Notes: a model not told the origin generated them from the letters alone. 64,000 bases of DNA from Enoplolaimus lenunculus (GCA_030248215.1 JASANG010003696.1:352001-416000), one strand, 5' to 3'; counted from the first letter of the stretch, positions 43,387 through 56,045 are shown. Numbers and translations are program-made.

Positions 43387-43450
43387 AACAAACACAACAA
43401 AAAAAAAAACAACAAAAAAAACAAAACCACCACAAAAAACAAAAAACAAA
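43288..43450. repeat. Poly(A)-type low-complexity tract
   Basis: An uninterrupted A run of about 60 bases lies within a 160-base A-rich stretch with C interruptions. It directly follows a family H end, as the A-rich expansion at 35585 lies inside another family H copy. Confidence 0.9.
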
Positions 43451-43823
43451 TTCAGGTCAGTTACTAATTGGCCTACAGGCTAATCTGTTATTCTAAGCAA
43501 ATAGCAGTGTGGCCTATAGGCAAAATAGCGATTTTGAAAAGTAGCAAAACAACAGTGATGTAAAAACCAACGCTGATTGGTTAACGTTGTTGCGTACGCC
43601 CAAATAGTCGAATCTGATTGGTCTATAAGTTCAATAGCAGTTTAGCCCAGGACAAACTGCGATTGAACTTATAGAATAATCAGATTCGATTATTTTAGAA
43701 CGACACATAAAATAGCAGATTAGCCCACGCCAATTAGTAATTGTCATGAATAGCAGCAGATTGTCCGACGACATATATATCGGCGAAGGGAATCCGATTT
43801 ACATACAAACTATATTTAATACT

Positions 43824-44050
43824 GCAGTGACCCGAATGAGTATATGCGTTAAAATTTCGAACGCAAATTTATTTGGGCCTGAAGTCATTTATGCACAACA
43901 ATTACGGAAAATTGACATTTATGGACTCTGATTATGGTTTAGGGACTTTATTTGCTTCCGGACTCTCAATAGCGATACGGACTCGTAATGATTAGAACTC
44001 AAAATGGGAACTCTTTTATGACCCCACTCTTAATATTCCGGTCACTACAG
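43824..44050. mobile_element. MITE family H, short copy
   Basis: GCAGTGACCCGAATGAG to CTTAATATTCCGGTCACTACAG, with TTGACATTTATGGACTCTGA and GGGACTTT words inside. Confidence 0.6.
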
Positions 44051-44435
44051 TATATCTGCAATTGGTGTGGCAATATTCAAATCATACCACACTGATGTTT
44101 TACAAGTAGAACATGACGCTATATATATGCAGAGCAAATTAAAGAGGACACAAATTTTTTAAAGACTTATATATTCAGCGTCTAATTTCATTTAGATCTG
44201 CCCCTAGGTATGGCACTGTATATGTGAGTGTGGTGCTAAGAAATGAACAAGTTTTAAGGGCAATTTACCTAAAAACATACATCAAATTAAAAAAAATGTA
44301 CTGAAGCAGGTGATGATCAGAAGAAACGAATTAACTTATGTTTGGTTTGTTTTTATAACGATTTCAAATGTTGAATTTAGGTCACCTACAAATTTTTAAA
44401 CCACGACAATTTAAACGTTTCCGTTTTAAACCCGA
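44051..44435. other. Intergenic, nothing recognised
   Basis: No signal. Confidence 0.35.
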
Positions 44436-44437
44436 GT

Positions 44438-44824
44438 TTAGTGACCCGAATAAGAGGTGGTAATAAGAGGTGGTCCCCATTTTGACTCCCAATCAACAGG
44501 AGTCTGTATCCCTAATAAGAATCCGTAAGGGAATGAAGTCGGTAAACCATAATTGGAGGCCATAAATGTCAATTATTCCTAATTGTAGTGTATAGAGTAA
44601 ATAAAGTTGAGTTCTAAACTTTAAAGTGTACTTAAGTTTTGAAAGTAACATTCCTAAGTATAACCTTGCATTATCGCTCAAGCTTTTGATTCAAGACCAA
44701 TAAACGTTTAATTTAACGGATAGTTGCAACACCGGATATATATCAGTAACGAAGGGCGGCAGAAGGTGGGTTAACCATCTGAAGACACCAAATAAACATC
44801 AATCCTCTCTCTTATTCGGGTGAC
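44438..44824 (+). mobile_element. MITE family H, complete
   Basis: TAGTGACCCGAATAAGAGG to CTCTTATTCGGGTGACTA, 387 bp; the best-preserved member, with all inner blocks of the family. Confidence 0.85.
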
Positions 44825-45046
44825 TAGTATATATTATATATTTTCTGAAAATCCATTATATATATTAACGCCAGCGTGCGGATTTTCCGGTATTTTTGGT
44901 ATTGAAAATTTTTCTCATTTGAAAATTTAAGAAAAATTAGCATATTTATTCTACGTTATTTTTCTCAAATTGTCTGAGCGTGTATCACCTCTCTAACCAA
45001 CTTTATTATAGCGAGTTACACCGACTTCCTAGCCTTTACAAGTTTA

Positions 45047-45235
45047 GGTCAATATTTACAGTCGGACCAAAACAGTATTATAAGCATATTCCTAAAAGCC
45101 AAGACCTAACCGTGCGCGCAAGAATGAGTTTATACCGAAGCCTAAAAGCATAAGGAAAAAAATTAGTCTAAAGCTTATGCATACTTTATTGTAATCTCGC
45201 GGGAAAACGTTCCGCTCCTGATCTTTACATGAGCC
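45047..45235 (-). mobile_element. TTAGGC MITE, family A
   Basis: GGTCAATATTTACAGTCGG at the left, AACAGTATTATAAGCATATT, a weakened GCCTAA core, and GTTCCGCTCCTGATCTTTAC at the right. Confidence 0.7.
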
Positions 45236-45253
45236 CAAATTTCCGCCTAAACA

Positions 45254-45511
45254 TACACTGTAAATTCCAATGAGTTGATTTCAACTCAGACTGAGTTGAA
45301 TCACTCAATCTGAGTTAGGACTATCAGAACTCATAATTGTGAGTTGATATGACTAATTCTGATTTAATCAATCAACTTTTCCGGACTCAAATCAACTCAG
45401 GGCGGGTATAAATTTAACTCAGAGTGAGTTAGAGTTTGCTGTTATTAACTCACAAATAAACCAAACTTTCCGTCTGAGTTGATTCAGTAACTCATTGAAA
45501 TTTACAGTGTA
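45254..45511. mobile_element. MITE family D, best copy
   Basis: TACACTGTAAATTCCAATGA to TCATTGAAATTTACAGTGTA, 258 bp. The interior is made of alternating TGAGTTGA / TCAACTCA words that can fold into many short hairpins. Confidence 0.8.
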
Positions 45512-45739
45512 TATGTCCTCACTATTCATACAAACGTTTGTGTTTCGAATATTTTCTATACCAAAATGAGACCACAATACTAAGTTCCTTGTTGACCCAA
45601 TGAACAACGGAACTTCCCTCTGTTCCAAAACATTTTTATTAATTAAATTAATTGTTGTATTTGAATAATCGGTTAACAATCGGCCAAGTCTATTTTATTA
45701 GAACCATGTATAAGTCGTTTTTTGCTATCGGATCCCATT

Positions 45740-45945
45740 TCCCATGCAAAGATCAGGGGCGGAGAGTTTTTCTGTGGGACTTGAATACAGTAAGTTTAAG
45801 CTTTAGACTATTTTTTTGCTTGGCTTTAGGCCTTGGCTTTGTCTTATGCTTAGGAATATGCTCATTCTTACGCTTAGGTTTAGGGTTAGGCTTAGGCTTA
45901 GGCTTACGCTTATACTACTGTTACGGCCCTGTTCTTACAGTGGCC
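45740..45945 (+). mobile_element. TTAGGC MITE, family A
   Basis: CCCATGCAAAGATCAGGGG to CTGTTCTTACAGTGGCC, with GGTTAGGCTTAGGCTTAGGC in the core. The overlapping 136-codon open frame is repeat-derived. Confidence 0.85.
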
Positions 45946-46239
45946 GTTCCCACCGATGCCTGTTTTGAAGTAAAAGCAACAGTAGCCGACGTGCCTTTAG
46001 CTAACTTTTATTGGATAAAACTGACAGCGAAACAAACTAACGCCGACACTATTTTATATTAAAGATAATTTTGGATGAGCAAATGTTTGAGTTTCATGAT
46101 GTCTTGAGTTAAAGAAACCGACTAATTTAATTTTAACAACAAAATCCTTGATATTATAGCGGTTTTCTTCACATATCAATGTGAAGCACAACTGTTTGGT
46201 TAGGTTTGGTTAGGGCAACACCAGCCTGCGACGAATCTC

Positions 46240-46430
46240 GAAATTTCTGACTTAGGATTGGCAGGTTGGCAAAAAAGTTTATGAAACACACTTTTTTCCT
46301 GTATGCCATATTTGTGCTAATTTTCTGAGAGGGAAACTTTGTAATGTAGGGATCTTAACATTTTATCGTGAAAAGTCTTTGTGGGGTGTACGCTTTCAAG
46401 CCCCCTTCCTCTGGATCCGTTAGTGACGCC
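46240..46430. mobile_element. MITE family I
   Basis: Interior GGGAAACTTTGTAATGTAGGG and right end CCTCTGGATCCGTTAGTG. The left end is decayed. Confidence 0.5.
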
Positions 46431-48200
46431 AGTATACGTTAGAACGTTGAGTTATCATGAAGTATAAAGTCTTCAGTCATGGAGAATCCGGCGCTTGTGG
46501 GACTATACGCACTATAACCTCAACCGATGAAGCATTCATATTTCGTATACGGGTAGTGATTGGGGAATCGCATATTTACATTTTTTAATACAAAAAATAA
46601 AGTTCTTGGTGTCACCATCGAGTCGCCGCCCATCATCGAGTCGCCGCTCAAAACTCATTCCAAATCATGTCGGTGATATAAATCAAGTTAGCGGTTATAC
46701 TTGTAACGGGTCTTTTATTTCACCATAATTAGTTAACCAATCGTTTTATTACGAAAAATTTAACACCATTGCGCTCAGTTGCGCAACTTGTATCGAATGG
46801 TATATAATTTGTTGAACCTAGAGGGGATTTTGCGACCTTAAAAATCGAATTTTTCAAAAATTCAAATTTAGGCGCGGAATGATCATGGGAGGTCATGAGA
46901 AGCTTAAATATGCAAAAAATAGAACCATTTTTGGGCAAACACGGACCGGGGGATCACGGAAAACAGCCCTTGTAATCAACTGTATTAAAATCCAAATGTT
47001 AGCTACGTATTTATTTGTGAAAATAAAGTGAAGTATTGTGACATTAACTGAATAAAATGTATCCGTTAAAAACGAAAAGTTACAATTTATATTCGCCATA
47101 ATATTTTTAAAAATTAATAAACACTGCGATATTCTGCATATGAAGCTTTCTGTTCGCTTTCCCTTAAAACGTTTATGAAGTTGCAAAAAATGAACATTTT
47201 ACCGAATAAATGACAATTCGTTAAAAATATTTTGTTACGAGAACCAAAAAATTAACGATTATTTGGGTTAAATTAGACTAAAAAACACACATATTTTCAT
47301 GTGACGCAAAAATACAAGTTATAGCTATGTATTTTTGGCGAAATAAAGTTATGTCGTGTGGCTAAATTACTATCCGTTTGAGAGTAAAAAAATTATTATT
47401 TACGTTCACCATATTTGGCTTGATTGCTGCTATCGTTCTGCGTGTTGTTTGTCACGAAATCGAACCAAACGTTAGCCACAAATGTCAGTATCATACCGTT
47501 TTGTCTCATAATTTTCTTCGAAACCTAAAATGAAGTTTCGTAAAAGTTAAAATTTTTAAAAAATATACAAATCAATCGACAATCCGGAATTGTTAGCGAA
47601 GCGATTTCTTCATTTCGCCAATCGAACTGTTATTAAGCATAAAATAGGAATAAAAATAATTATTATATATTTACACTGACCTTTATTTGATCTCATTCAG
47701 GCAATCATGAAGGCTCTCTTCTGCTTGAAATATGGTATCAATAATTTACTAAAAATTTAATAAATTTTCAGCACTGGCGGATGTAGCGAAACGGAAGGAT
47801 ATATCTTTCATTGCAATAGTTCATTAGTTTTACTTGAAGCCCGCAATGTGTTTGGCCAAACAAATGAAAGCTATACATCGCGAGGTTACGACAAATTAAA
47901 CATTTGTGGGGCTTCGATGCAACTGGCCAAACTAAAGACGGCAAAAATTTGCTAAAAACTGTAAAATTATACAGTGTAAAAAGTATACTCTCACAGGAAA
48001 GCCGTGGATATGCAATGGATTTTGCGATTCCATTTTGAAACCCAAATCAACCGGCACAGAGAACGAAACTTTTAAATTAAATACCAATCAACTCTCGTCA
48101 ATTAAATACAAAAAATGGTAAAAATACGATGGCACAAACATTGAAAAAATTTGGATTCGGTGGGTCTCGTCTTTCAGGTCTGTGTCTAGGTGTTTTCCAT
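46431..48200. other. Intergenic; repeat R and a SINE-tail-like stretch
   Basis: 46793-46945 is an inverted copy of repeat R (ATGATCATGGGAGG, AATAGAACCATTTTTGGGC). 47815-47990 shares words with 1380-1500 (GCCCGCAATGTGTTTGGCC, AACTGTAAAATTATA). No gene is seen. Confidence 0.4.
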
Positions 48201-48201
48201 C

Positions 48202-48375
48202 TTAACCTAGAACCGTTTTGTTTAGTTGTAAATCCATCTCAATTTTGGCGGTGGAGTATGTGATGTTTGCAACGTTGCCCTGGTTGGCTTTGAGACTAAC
48301 TTCAGAGTTTTCTCTTACGTCCTCTATATTTTTGGTCGGCTGGGCAGCTTTAACGGGCCCAATTGTTCGCCACAT
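48202..48375 (-). CDS. Candidate short coding sequence, unidentified
   Basis: An ATG frame of 57 codons on the minus strand, protein-like in composition (AAQPTKNIEDVRENSEV, then ANQGNVANITYSTAK). It lies about 1 kb upstream of the septin and points away from it. No family or partner exon. A donor-like GTAAGA lies inside, so its limits are uncertain. Confidence 0.25.
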   Translation of the reverse strand: MWRTIGPVKAAQPTKNIEDVRENSEVSLKANQGNVANITYSTAKIEMDLQLNKTVLG

Positions 48376-48974
48376 ATAAGCATGACTTGAAAATAATATA
48401 AGCACGACTTGAAAATATCGGCAGCGATGGAGTCTGTATTAAAGACACAACTGTCTTAAATTTCGGACAATTTTTCTGCAGTGGTCCAAAAAAACCACTG
48501 TTTTGGGTGATCTTCCATGACCCTTACCAACCTATGCTTCTAGTAGCTCAAAATGGTGGCCATCATGCTTCTTCGAGCCGAAAGTGAAATGGAGACTTTT
48601 GCATAACCGTTGGACACTAGTTCCGCAGTTCGATTACGAAACATAATATTCCACAGTTATTGCGTTTGAGAGTCTTATGTTGTTTTGTGTTCACTCAATT
48701 TAATACTAAATTGATTTTATAAGTTGATTTTAAAGTGGCTAAAAACTTTATTGTTGCTCAGCATGACGAAGCGTACATCTTTGGTCACAACCATAAGCGG
48801 TATGTGAAATTTCTATTTAAATAAACTTTTACACTTCATTCCTATGGACACTCATCATAACTCTTTCGTAACCACAATTCCATACGGTGAATTACATGGC
48901 TATATGTGAAATTGTGTTTCTTGTGCTTAGTCTCGGTTTTAATGTTTATATTCTGAAGTGGGTTGATATAATCT

Positions 48975-49090
48975 GATATCGGTTGAACCGAGCACGAATA
49001 TATGTATAATTTAGTATAAATAATGTTTCCTGATTGTTCTTGGTTGAACCGAGCAACGATATATGCGAAATTTTGCATAAATACGGTTTC
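48975..49090 (+). repeat. Two ~60-bp direct repeats upstream of the septin
   Basis: GGTTGAACCGAGCACGAATA...AATAATGTTTCC at 48982 recurs as GGTTGAACCGAGCAACGATA...AATACGGTTTCC at 49042. They lie about 250-350 bases before the septin start codon, so they could hold regulatory sites, but that is only position. Confidence 0.6.
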
Positions 49091-49339
49091 CTTATTTTTC
49101 TTCAACATTGAAGGAGCACCCATTTGTTTGTTCTGCGAGTAAAGCAATTAAAATTTTGCATTTCATTGGTTTAGTAGGCTTTTTGAGTTTCCTATTTCGG
49201 TTCTGAGGTGGATGTAGTTTATTTAGCTATTTCGAACATGGTATATGCGTTTTTCATGCGTTGCTGGGTTCCAAATCTCTTGGTTGCGGGTTTTCAGATT
49301 TTACATCTTTTGTAATATATATGCGTGTATCATATAAAT

Positions 49340-52300
49340 ATGACTGCAGCAGTTGACGTTCGAAAACCATTTGTGGTATGCTTTACTTTTAGTTACAATT
49401 ACCGAGATTTTATAAGCGACAGACTTACATATTTCCCTTAAAACGTATAACTTTACGAATGTTTTATGTGTGGTGCTCTTATGCTAACGATTCAATGTTC
49501 GTGGAGTGGAACGAACATGAATTTCTGGTCCCCATGTATTGTATAATTTCAAATACCTATAAATTTTAGGCTCCGCCAGCACCACCAGTTGTGCCAAACA
49601 TGAGAAAATTGGAATTGTCTGGAGTTGTCGGGTTCAAAGCGCTTCCAGAGCAATTGGTTGAAAAAGCAAAGCAAGCAGGTGAAGCTTAATAAATACGTAG
49701 TTCTGTGATTCGAAAATTATTTAAAAGTATAAAGCACTTGTTTACAGCGTGCATAGCTGGTAATTTAATTGGCAGTTACGAAGCGTTCAACCTGTAAGAC
49801 TTACATTTTTGTAATTTTGCACTAATCCGTCAGATGGTATTACTTACCCAGTTACAATCTCTTTTGGTTGTTTGCAGGCTTTACGTTTAACTTGTTGTGC
49901 GTTGGCGAAACTGGAATTGGCAAAAGCACACTCATGGAATCCCTATTCAACATGAGCTTAAATTTGGAGCCCTGCTCACACGAATTGAAAACTGTTGAAT
50001 TACATTCAAATACCTATGGTATATAAGTATATATTTAATAGGCTTATGTGTAGTTAAGTTGGCTACTGTACTGAATAGTTATCTTTATTATTTTTCAATG
50101 CTATTTATGGTCATGCTATGGTTTTGCAGTCGTTTTATTGAATTACGGTAACTTGCAGTTAAAACAATACGTACGTATCAATATTGGTCTGCAGTTGTGA
50201 TTCAAATATTGTTAGCTCACGTTTATTCGAAAATTGTCTTCTACTCTTCTAGATGTCGAAGAGAGTGGTGTCAAGTTGAAATTGACTATCGTTGAAACTG
50301 CCGGCTTTGGTGATCAATTGGATAAAGAAAGCAGGTACTTATGGTGCATATATGCTTGCTGCCAGTGGAAGCTGGGGTTAATGCAACTTTCTCAAAAACG
50401 TAACATGCCTAAATTAGCGTGTTAAGTAGTAAAACTTGGCATTTTTCAAAAATTTATATATAAACTTAATATTGCATGATATTGTTACCAAACAGTCATT
50501 ATCACTTGAATCTTGAATCTTGAATATGTAATGATCTGACATAAAATGTGATTGGTGTGGCTTAATTTTCAGGCGTCTTCCCGATGCGTTGTTTCTTATG
50601 TTTGATGAATAATCACGCACTCGATAATACGGGCTAAACTTGTGTTTCGTAATTTATGTTTCGGCTGTTTGTTTTAGCTCAAAAATTATTCTCGATTACA
50701 TTAATCGTCAGTTTGAATCGTATTTGCAAGAAGAAATGAAAATCAAACGAACACTTCAGTTTTATCATGATACAAGAATTCACGCTTGCATTTATTTTAT
50801 ATCGCCAACTGGACATGGGTAAGCACTAAGCAGTGTGTCTAGTACTTTTATAGCTTTTCAACTGGTACATAACTTTTCCCTTGCTGACTGATCTGTGTCC
50901 ATTTTTATACTTGTTAAAAGTTCCTACTACGTAATAATTTGCCATTTGGAATTCTTTTTGTGAGAATATAATCGTGGGCTTTCAAAATGATTCATTGATG
51001 TATTATAGGCTTAAAGCTCTGGATCGTGATGTATTGAAGCAGTTGTGTTCAAAAGTCAACGTTATTCCGGTTATTGCCAAAGCAGATACAATATCAAAAG
51101 ATGAGCTAGAACGGTTTAAAAACAAGGTGAGTTTGTAATATTTTAGGCAGGTACTAACAGAAGTATAGTTTTGAATGGTTAGTAGAATGAGGTGAAACAG
51201 ATTAATTAAGACGATGGATAACGATAGCGCGTATGGTTATTAAAATATTTTCTATTTGACATTTGATAAATGTTTTACTTCTTCAATAGTAATTTTTATT
51301 TGCTGTCTGGAAAATACCCGTACTTGGAGATGGCTTTTACAATCTTTATGTTAACCGCGCAAAAAACATAGCGGTTACCAAGGCACTGAGTTTTGGTACC
51401 TTGACCACGTGGTTTATTTTAGATTTTAAGCGATATGAAGGCTCATGCAATCGAGTTTTATACGTTTCCAATGGACGACGAAACTTATATTGAAGTCAAT
51501 TCTGCGTTGAATGTAAGATTTTGTTTAGTTTACTAACTCACGTTTCGGATGATAGATTTTGTAAGTTTTAAGTTGCGGCTAAAATCGGCAATTACATTAA
51601 TGTTTGGGCCTCCGCGTTCTTGAACGTTGTGTACTTATATCACTCAGTGCTTGAGATACTTTTTTGCGCCGTTGTTTCGACTATCGCGCAATTATTTATG
51701 TATTTATATATTGATATTTTTGCAGGGAAGTGTACCATTTGCAGTTGTTGGAAGCACTGATTTTGTTAAGAAAGGAAACAAAAGCGTTCGAGCCCGTCAA
51801 TACCCTTGGGGTATTGTGGAAGGTAAAGTACAGCAAACAAAGTCAACGATTTTTTTGTTTTTGTGCGTTTTTGGGAACTGGGTAACTAAATTGTTTACAT
51901 TTGAAACGGCAAAGAATCGGCATTTGTTATAGTTCGTGCCTATACTCACGAAAAGTGCCGATTATTACTGCTGCCGATGCTGACTAATCGGCACATCCCT
52001 AATTTGAAAACTTATTTAACACTCTTTAAATCTTGTTAATCACTTCAATAGTTCAATAAAATTATGCATAACATATAGGTAACTCCAGGATCAACCCAGA
52101 GTATTTGATGACTTCAAATTAGGAGGGTTTTTGAGTGGCGTTGGGCTGAATATGGGTTGATTTCTGCAGTAATGGTTTCTGTGAGGGAGGGTGACCCTAC
52201 CGCCCCTACAAGTAAAATACTATCTAATTATCTCTTGTGATTTTACAGTTGAAAACGAAGAGCACTGTGACTTTGTGAAACTTCGCGAAGCTTTACTACG

Positions 52301-53378
52301 AACGAACGTCGAAGATTTGCGCGAGCGAACACACAAAGTGCTGTACGAAAACTTTCGACGTCATCGGCTGATTGAAATGGGACTCAAAGAAGGCGATCTG
52401 GGCCCCGGAATTCAGCAAGCGTATCAGCAGGTTGGTTTTAAAATTTAGCGGCCGATTAATTGGCATATATCTCAAGAAGAAGTACACTGCTGACTGGTAA
52501 TTTAACGCCAGAAGATGTGCTTTAATGCGATGTATGACTTTTTCAGGCATGCATACTATGTTTTGTGTTATATGTTTTGTTTCAGCGTCGTTTGGAACAT
52601 ATTGCATCGCTACAATCGTCTGAGAATGAACTTCGTGAAAAATTTTTGCTTCGAGTCAAAAATAAAGAAGATGAGCTCAAGCGGCAAGAGAAAGATGTAC
52701 TTTATGTTTATGTATTAGCTTTCGTTTTAAACAGTTTTATAGCTAATTTTATAGCTAAGTGTGGTATTTGTCACTTGTATTACTCAAGTTGGAGTGTGAC
52801 GTATTCTGTGCTATGCGTTAGTCAGATATAGTGCAATATTTATACCGTATCTATAATCTTTGTTGCATGAAAGAATTTTGGTGCGATAGTGGCAGGGAAG
52901 CAACCACATCTTATTTTTACCGGAACCGGATATTAACTGTTTATAGCATCTAAATTTGTACACTGTTAGTAGTATCCGAATCATGCAGTATATAAAAGTA
53001 TAGATTTACGTACTGTTTTAACATTTATGTTAGCTTGGATTATTTGTTTTACTTCAGGGTTAAAAACTTAAAATTATTGACTTGTGCACAAATGCAGCAG
53101 CAGCATTATGTCTAGTATTTTACACATGTGGATTGTGAAAACAATTTTATGATATTCCGGACCACAACTGCAAACCAGATGCCTGTATAGTAGTATACAG
53201 AGTGGAAGCATGTATGGTTTTGTTTCAGCTCCAACTTAAAACCGATGCTGAAAATCGTCGCTTTCAACAAGAAATGGCAGAACTTGATGAAGAAAACAAA
53301 AAGCTCGACGCTGAAATGGCCGAATTTTACCGTCAGAAAAATCAGTACACACAAACGCTTCGGAAAAATAAAAAGTAA
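49340..53378 (+). CDS. Septin, SEPT6-like (group 2A), eleven exons
   Basis: Exons 49340-49375, 49570-49678, 49878-50018, 50253-50334, 50678-50818, 51009-51126, 51423-51512, 51726-51822, 52249-52430, 52586-52696 and 53229-53378 join to 418 residues plus stop, in phase at all ten junctions. The first exon gives [12 protein letters not shown] and then [10 protein letters not shown]. The GTPase domain has P-loop GETGIGKS at 58-65, ETAGFGD at 110-116 and AKAD at 193-196, followed by the septin-unique element ([20 protein letters not shown]) and a C-terminal coiled coil from about 320 to 415 rich in E/K/Q. Septins polymerise into hetero-oligomeric filaments at the cell cortex and cleavage furrow. 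[10 protein letters not shown] and SNTYD resemble SEPT6-type members. Human SEPT6 is about 434 residues, so length is normal. Thr87 lies where SEPT6-type septins usually lack the switch I threonine. Introns are short (155-532) and almost free of MITEs. Confidence 0.95.
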
Positions 53379-53670
53379 TGTGTATTATAAACTTTTGTAA
53401 GTTTGAAGGTAATATTATTAGTTTTATGCTGCTTTCATAATGCGAATTTTGGTGTTAGTATTGACTAACTTTTTATGCGGTCGGCACCAACCAACAAATT
53501 TATGAATGTGCTTGGTATAAATATTTTCTTGTTAAAAATATTGAGTTGCAAATTTGGTTTTACTCGACGTCAAGCATGTAAAGATAAATCAATATTTTAC
53601 AGACTGATTGTAGGTATTAATATGTGCTGTTTATTAAATTAATAGTTTTCGTTCCGATTTCTGTTTTGCC
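53379..53670. other. Probable septin 3' UTR
   Basis: AT-rich sequence after the stop codon; several AATATT words, no firm AATAAA. Confidence 0.35.
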
Positions 53671-53672
53671 TT

Positions 53673-53900
53673 TATGCGGGATTCACGTTATCACCCGGGC
53701 AGCATCAAACATGTGTTGTCTCTATTAGACTATTGACTATTGCTATTGGGCAACATTTTGTCTGCTCAGAAACCCGCATACCACCATTACATTAAAAAAT
53801 TCGTAGTTGCCTGCTATCATCCTGTGTAGGTCACCTTTTGTTCTCTAATGTCATATGATATTCGACATATTATTTTGTCTGCGAATAACATGTGATTTTG
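53673..53900 (+). mobile_element. MITE family J, left portion
   Basis: TTATGCGGGATTCACGTTAT and CCGGGCAGCATCAAACATGTG match the family J left end. TCATATGATATTCGACAT and CTATCATCCTGTGTAGGTCA are shared with the other copies. Confidence 0.55.
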
Positions 53901-53989
53901 TTTTCAATTGTCTACAGTTTTGAGGTAACAAAAGCAAATTGGCCATGTAGTATTGAATATTATCTATAATGCTAGAATTTTAAATTTGG

Positions 53990-55110
53990 ATTGTTCAGTT
54001 TACCAATGACAGCCCGAATTTTAACGTTGACGTTGAATCAACATGGGCCAGATCGTGACCCGCCTGTCCCGGTTATATCGCGAATCGTGCATTCTATTCA
54101 CTTACATGAGTACATGGAGTTGTATGGAATATACTGTTTGTTTGGTTTACAGATAATGGAAACGATCGCGATCTCATGATTGACATTTAGTTTTTGCCAA
54201 TACATTTTTGAGCTCTATCTTGGTACTATTACTATTTTTTGTTTATTTACGGCGTTGGTCTCCTGTTGTCTAGAGTGCTTTGTCCGAATGATTTGAATGT
54301 AAGTTCATTTTTATCTAACAAACTGCCGTGGAACGTTTGTAATTGCGTGGTACTGGTTTCCAATTAATTATTTGGTCTAAACTATTTTACGGTGTTCAGT
54401 GGACATTTAGCAAATGTACCACCGCAAGTAGTATTAAAACATTTTGATATCAACAAAAAGATATTAAAAAAGACCAATTCACTCTTGGTTTTAGTCGTCC
54501 AACGTGTATTGTTGAATAATTTTTTACTGCCAGCTATGTATTTCATTTATGTAATTATTATTGTGTTAACAATTTTTTGGCCAAACGAAAGTTTTTGATG
54601 TTTTTCTCTATGTGTTTGTTTGATAGTCGTTATTATTGTTGCAGTGCATATCACATGATATTTTGTGTGTTTTCACTTTTGGTTTAGAGCTCAGAGTTGG
54701 CAGATTCAAATGACCGTAGCATAGTTTCTAACCACGAATTGAGTTATGGAAAATAATTTAGTCGAACTTCATATTGGAAAGTATTCGAAATTCATTGCTT
54801 ATAGTTTGCTGGCTCGAAATTGTTGATGTTTGTCCATACAAAAAATGGTTTGAAATAGAGTTACTTTAGGGTCAGAAATTGTACTGATGCCTAAGGCTCC
54901 GGGGCTGGGATAAGTACCAACCGGGGCAATGGATGTTTCTGTAACTATATAAGTGAACTCGTTGAGGGTTTCGCGTGACCGAAACATTTGATTCCTATTA
55001 TAGTTGCATCGGGTAGTTATTTTTAAATGTTACAACTTTAATTTTTGTTCAGCTGTTCAAGATGTATCGAGTCAAACGAAGTTTGCATTTCGTATTTGGC
55101 CCAGGTAATG
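53990..55110 (+). other. Cluster of exon-like stretches after the septin
   Basis: 53990-54120 is CpG-richer and follows a usable acceptor (GATTGTTCAG). 54277-54301 is bounded by TGTTGTCTAG and GTAAGT. 54400-54600 follows GGTGTTCAG and reads open with a hydrophobic end. 55054-55107 is bounded by TTTTGTTCAG and GTAATG and reads AVQDVSSQTKFAFRIWPR. I could not join these into one frame. They may be alternative 3' exons of the septin, exons of a small gene, or chance. Confidence 0.2.
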
Positions 55111-55596
55111 CACTGGCAAATTAAGTGTTGGTCCTGACCCGGTGCAGTTGGTTTCCGCCCGGGAATGTGTCATGATTTGTTACTAGTTTGCGCTGATGTT
55201 TTGATATATACTCTTGTCTGAGATTGTACGTATATATCCTAGTGAACTTGTATAAAGTAGTTTTTCTGATGCAGAAGAATTTTGCAATAATATAATATGA
55301 GACCACGTTCGTAAAAGTATAAAATATGTTGACTCAAAAGATTATACTTATGTATAATAAAAATTGAGGAAAATGATTTGCTCGTGGTTGACATATATAA
55401 TTTCTGTTGAAATGTGTGCAAGTCAGGAGGGACGGTGTATGTTTAAGTTATTCAGAAGCAAGTGTACTTTTCACATAACGTACAATTTTGATAACCGCAC
55501 TTTTGTAACGCCAATTATCGCTCACAATCTTGAATTCTTAGATTGGGAAGATTCTTCGAAGAGGCCAAGGAAATTTTCTTAATTTTTGGCTCGTGA
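55111..55596. other. Intergenic, nothing recognised
   Basis: No supportable gene. A 72-codon frame at 55364-55582 lacks signals. Confidence 0.3.
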
Positions 55597-55599
55597 TTG

Positions 55600-55752
55600 G
55601 ATTAGTGGCGGACCGTTTTTCGCAGCAATGCATTAGAATAATTTTAATTAGGTTTTAGACTAATTTTTTTTGCTTAGGCTTAATAGGTATAAGCTCATTT
55701 TTAGGCTTAGATATTAATAGTACTGTAGCGGCCTTGTCGTATACATTTGCCG
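55600..55752 (+). mobile_element. TTAGGC MITE, family A, left-truncated
   Basis: GTGGCGGACCGTTTTTCGC, then TTTTGCTTAGGCTTAATAGG, then ATACATTTGCCG. Confidence 0.6.
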
Positions 55753-55973
55753 AGTTCTTTTAACCTTTCTTACCGACGGGACCTTCGCATTAAGTTTGCT
55801 TGAACTGAATGGTGATTTACCTAAGCCAAAGATATACTTCCAGCTGGACCTTGGTGCTTGGTCGAAGATTAATTAAACTTTCTAAATCTATAATTGTGCA
55901 ATAATTAATTCGTATGTCTTTTTAATATTTAATAAACTGTGTATTTAGCTGTAGTCGAGATGGTAGTCAGTGT

Positions 55974-56045
55974 ATGCATTACGCTTAGGCGTAGGCTTAA
56001 GAATATGCTTATAATACTGTTTCGCCCCTGTTCTTTACATTGGCC
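55974..56045 (+). mobile_element. TTAGGC MITE, family A, right-end fragment
   Basis: ACGCTTAGGCGTAGGC then AATACTGTTTCGCCCCTGTT and CTTTACATTGGCC, an excellent match to the family's right end. Confidence 0.8.

Noticed and set aside
43212-43442. Phe-rich minus-strand frames over the poly(A) tract
   Set aside because: Homopolymer artefact, no gene signals.
45652-46062. 136-codon frame over a TTAGGC MITE
   Set aside because: Leu/Gly-rich text in its middle is the translation of the hexamer core; it has no start context or splice sites.
48760-48802. Alternative septin first exon starting ATGACGAAGCG
   Set aside because: Its donor leaves phase 1, which does not match exon 2; the ATG at 49340 joins in phase.
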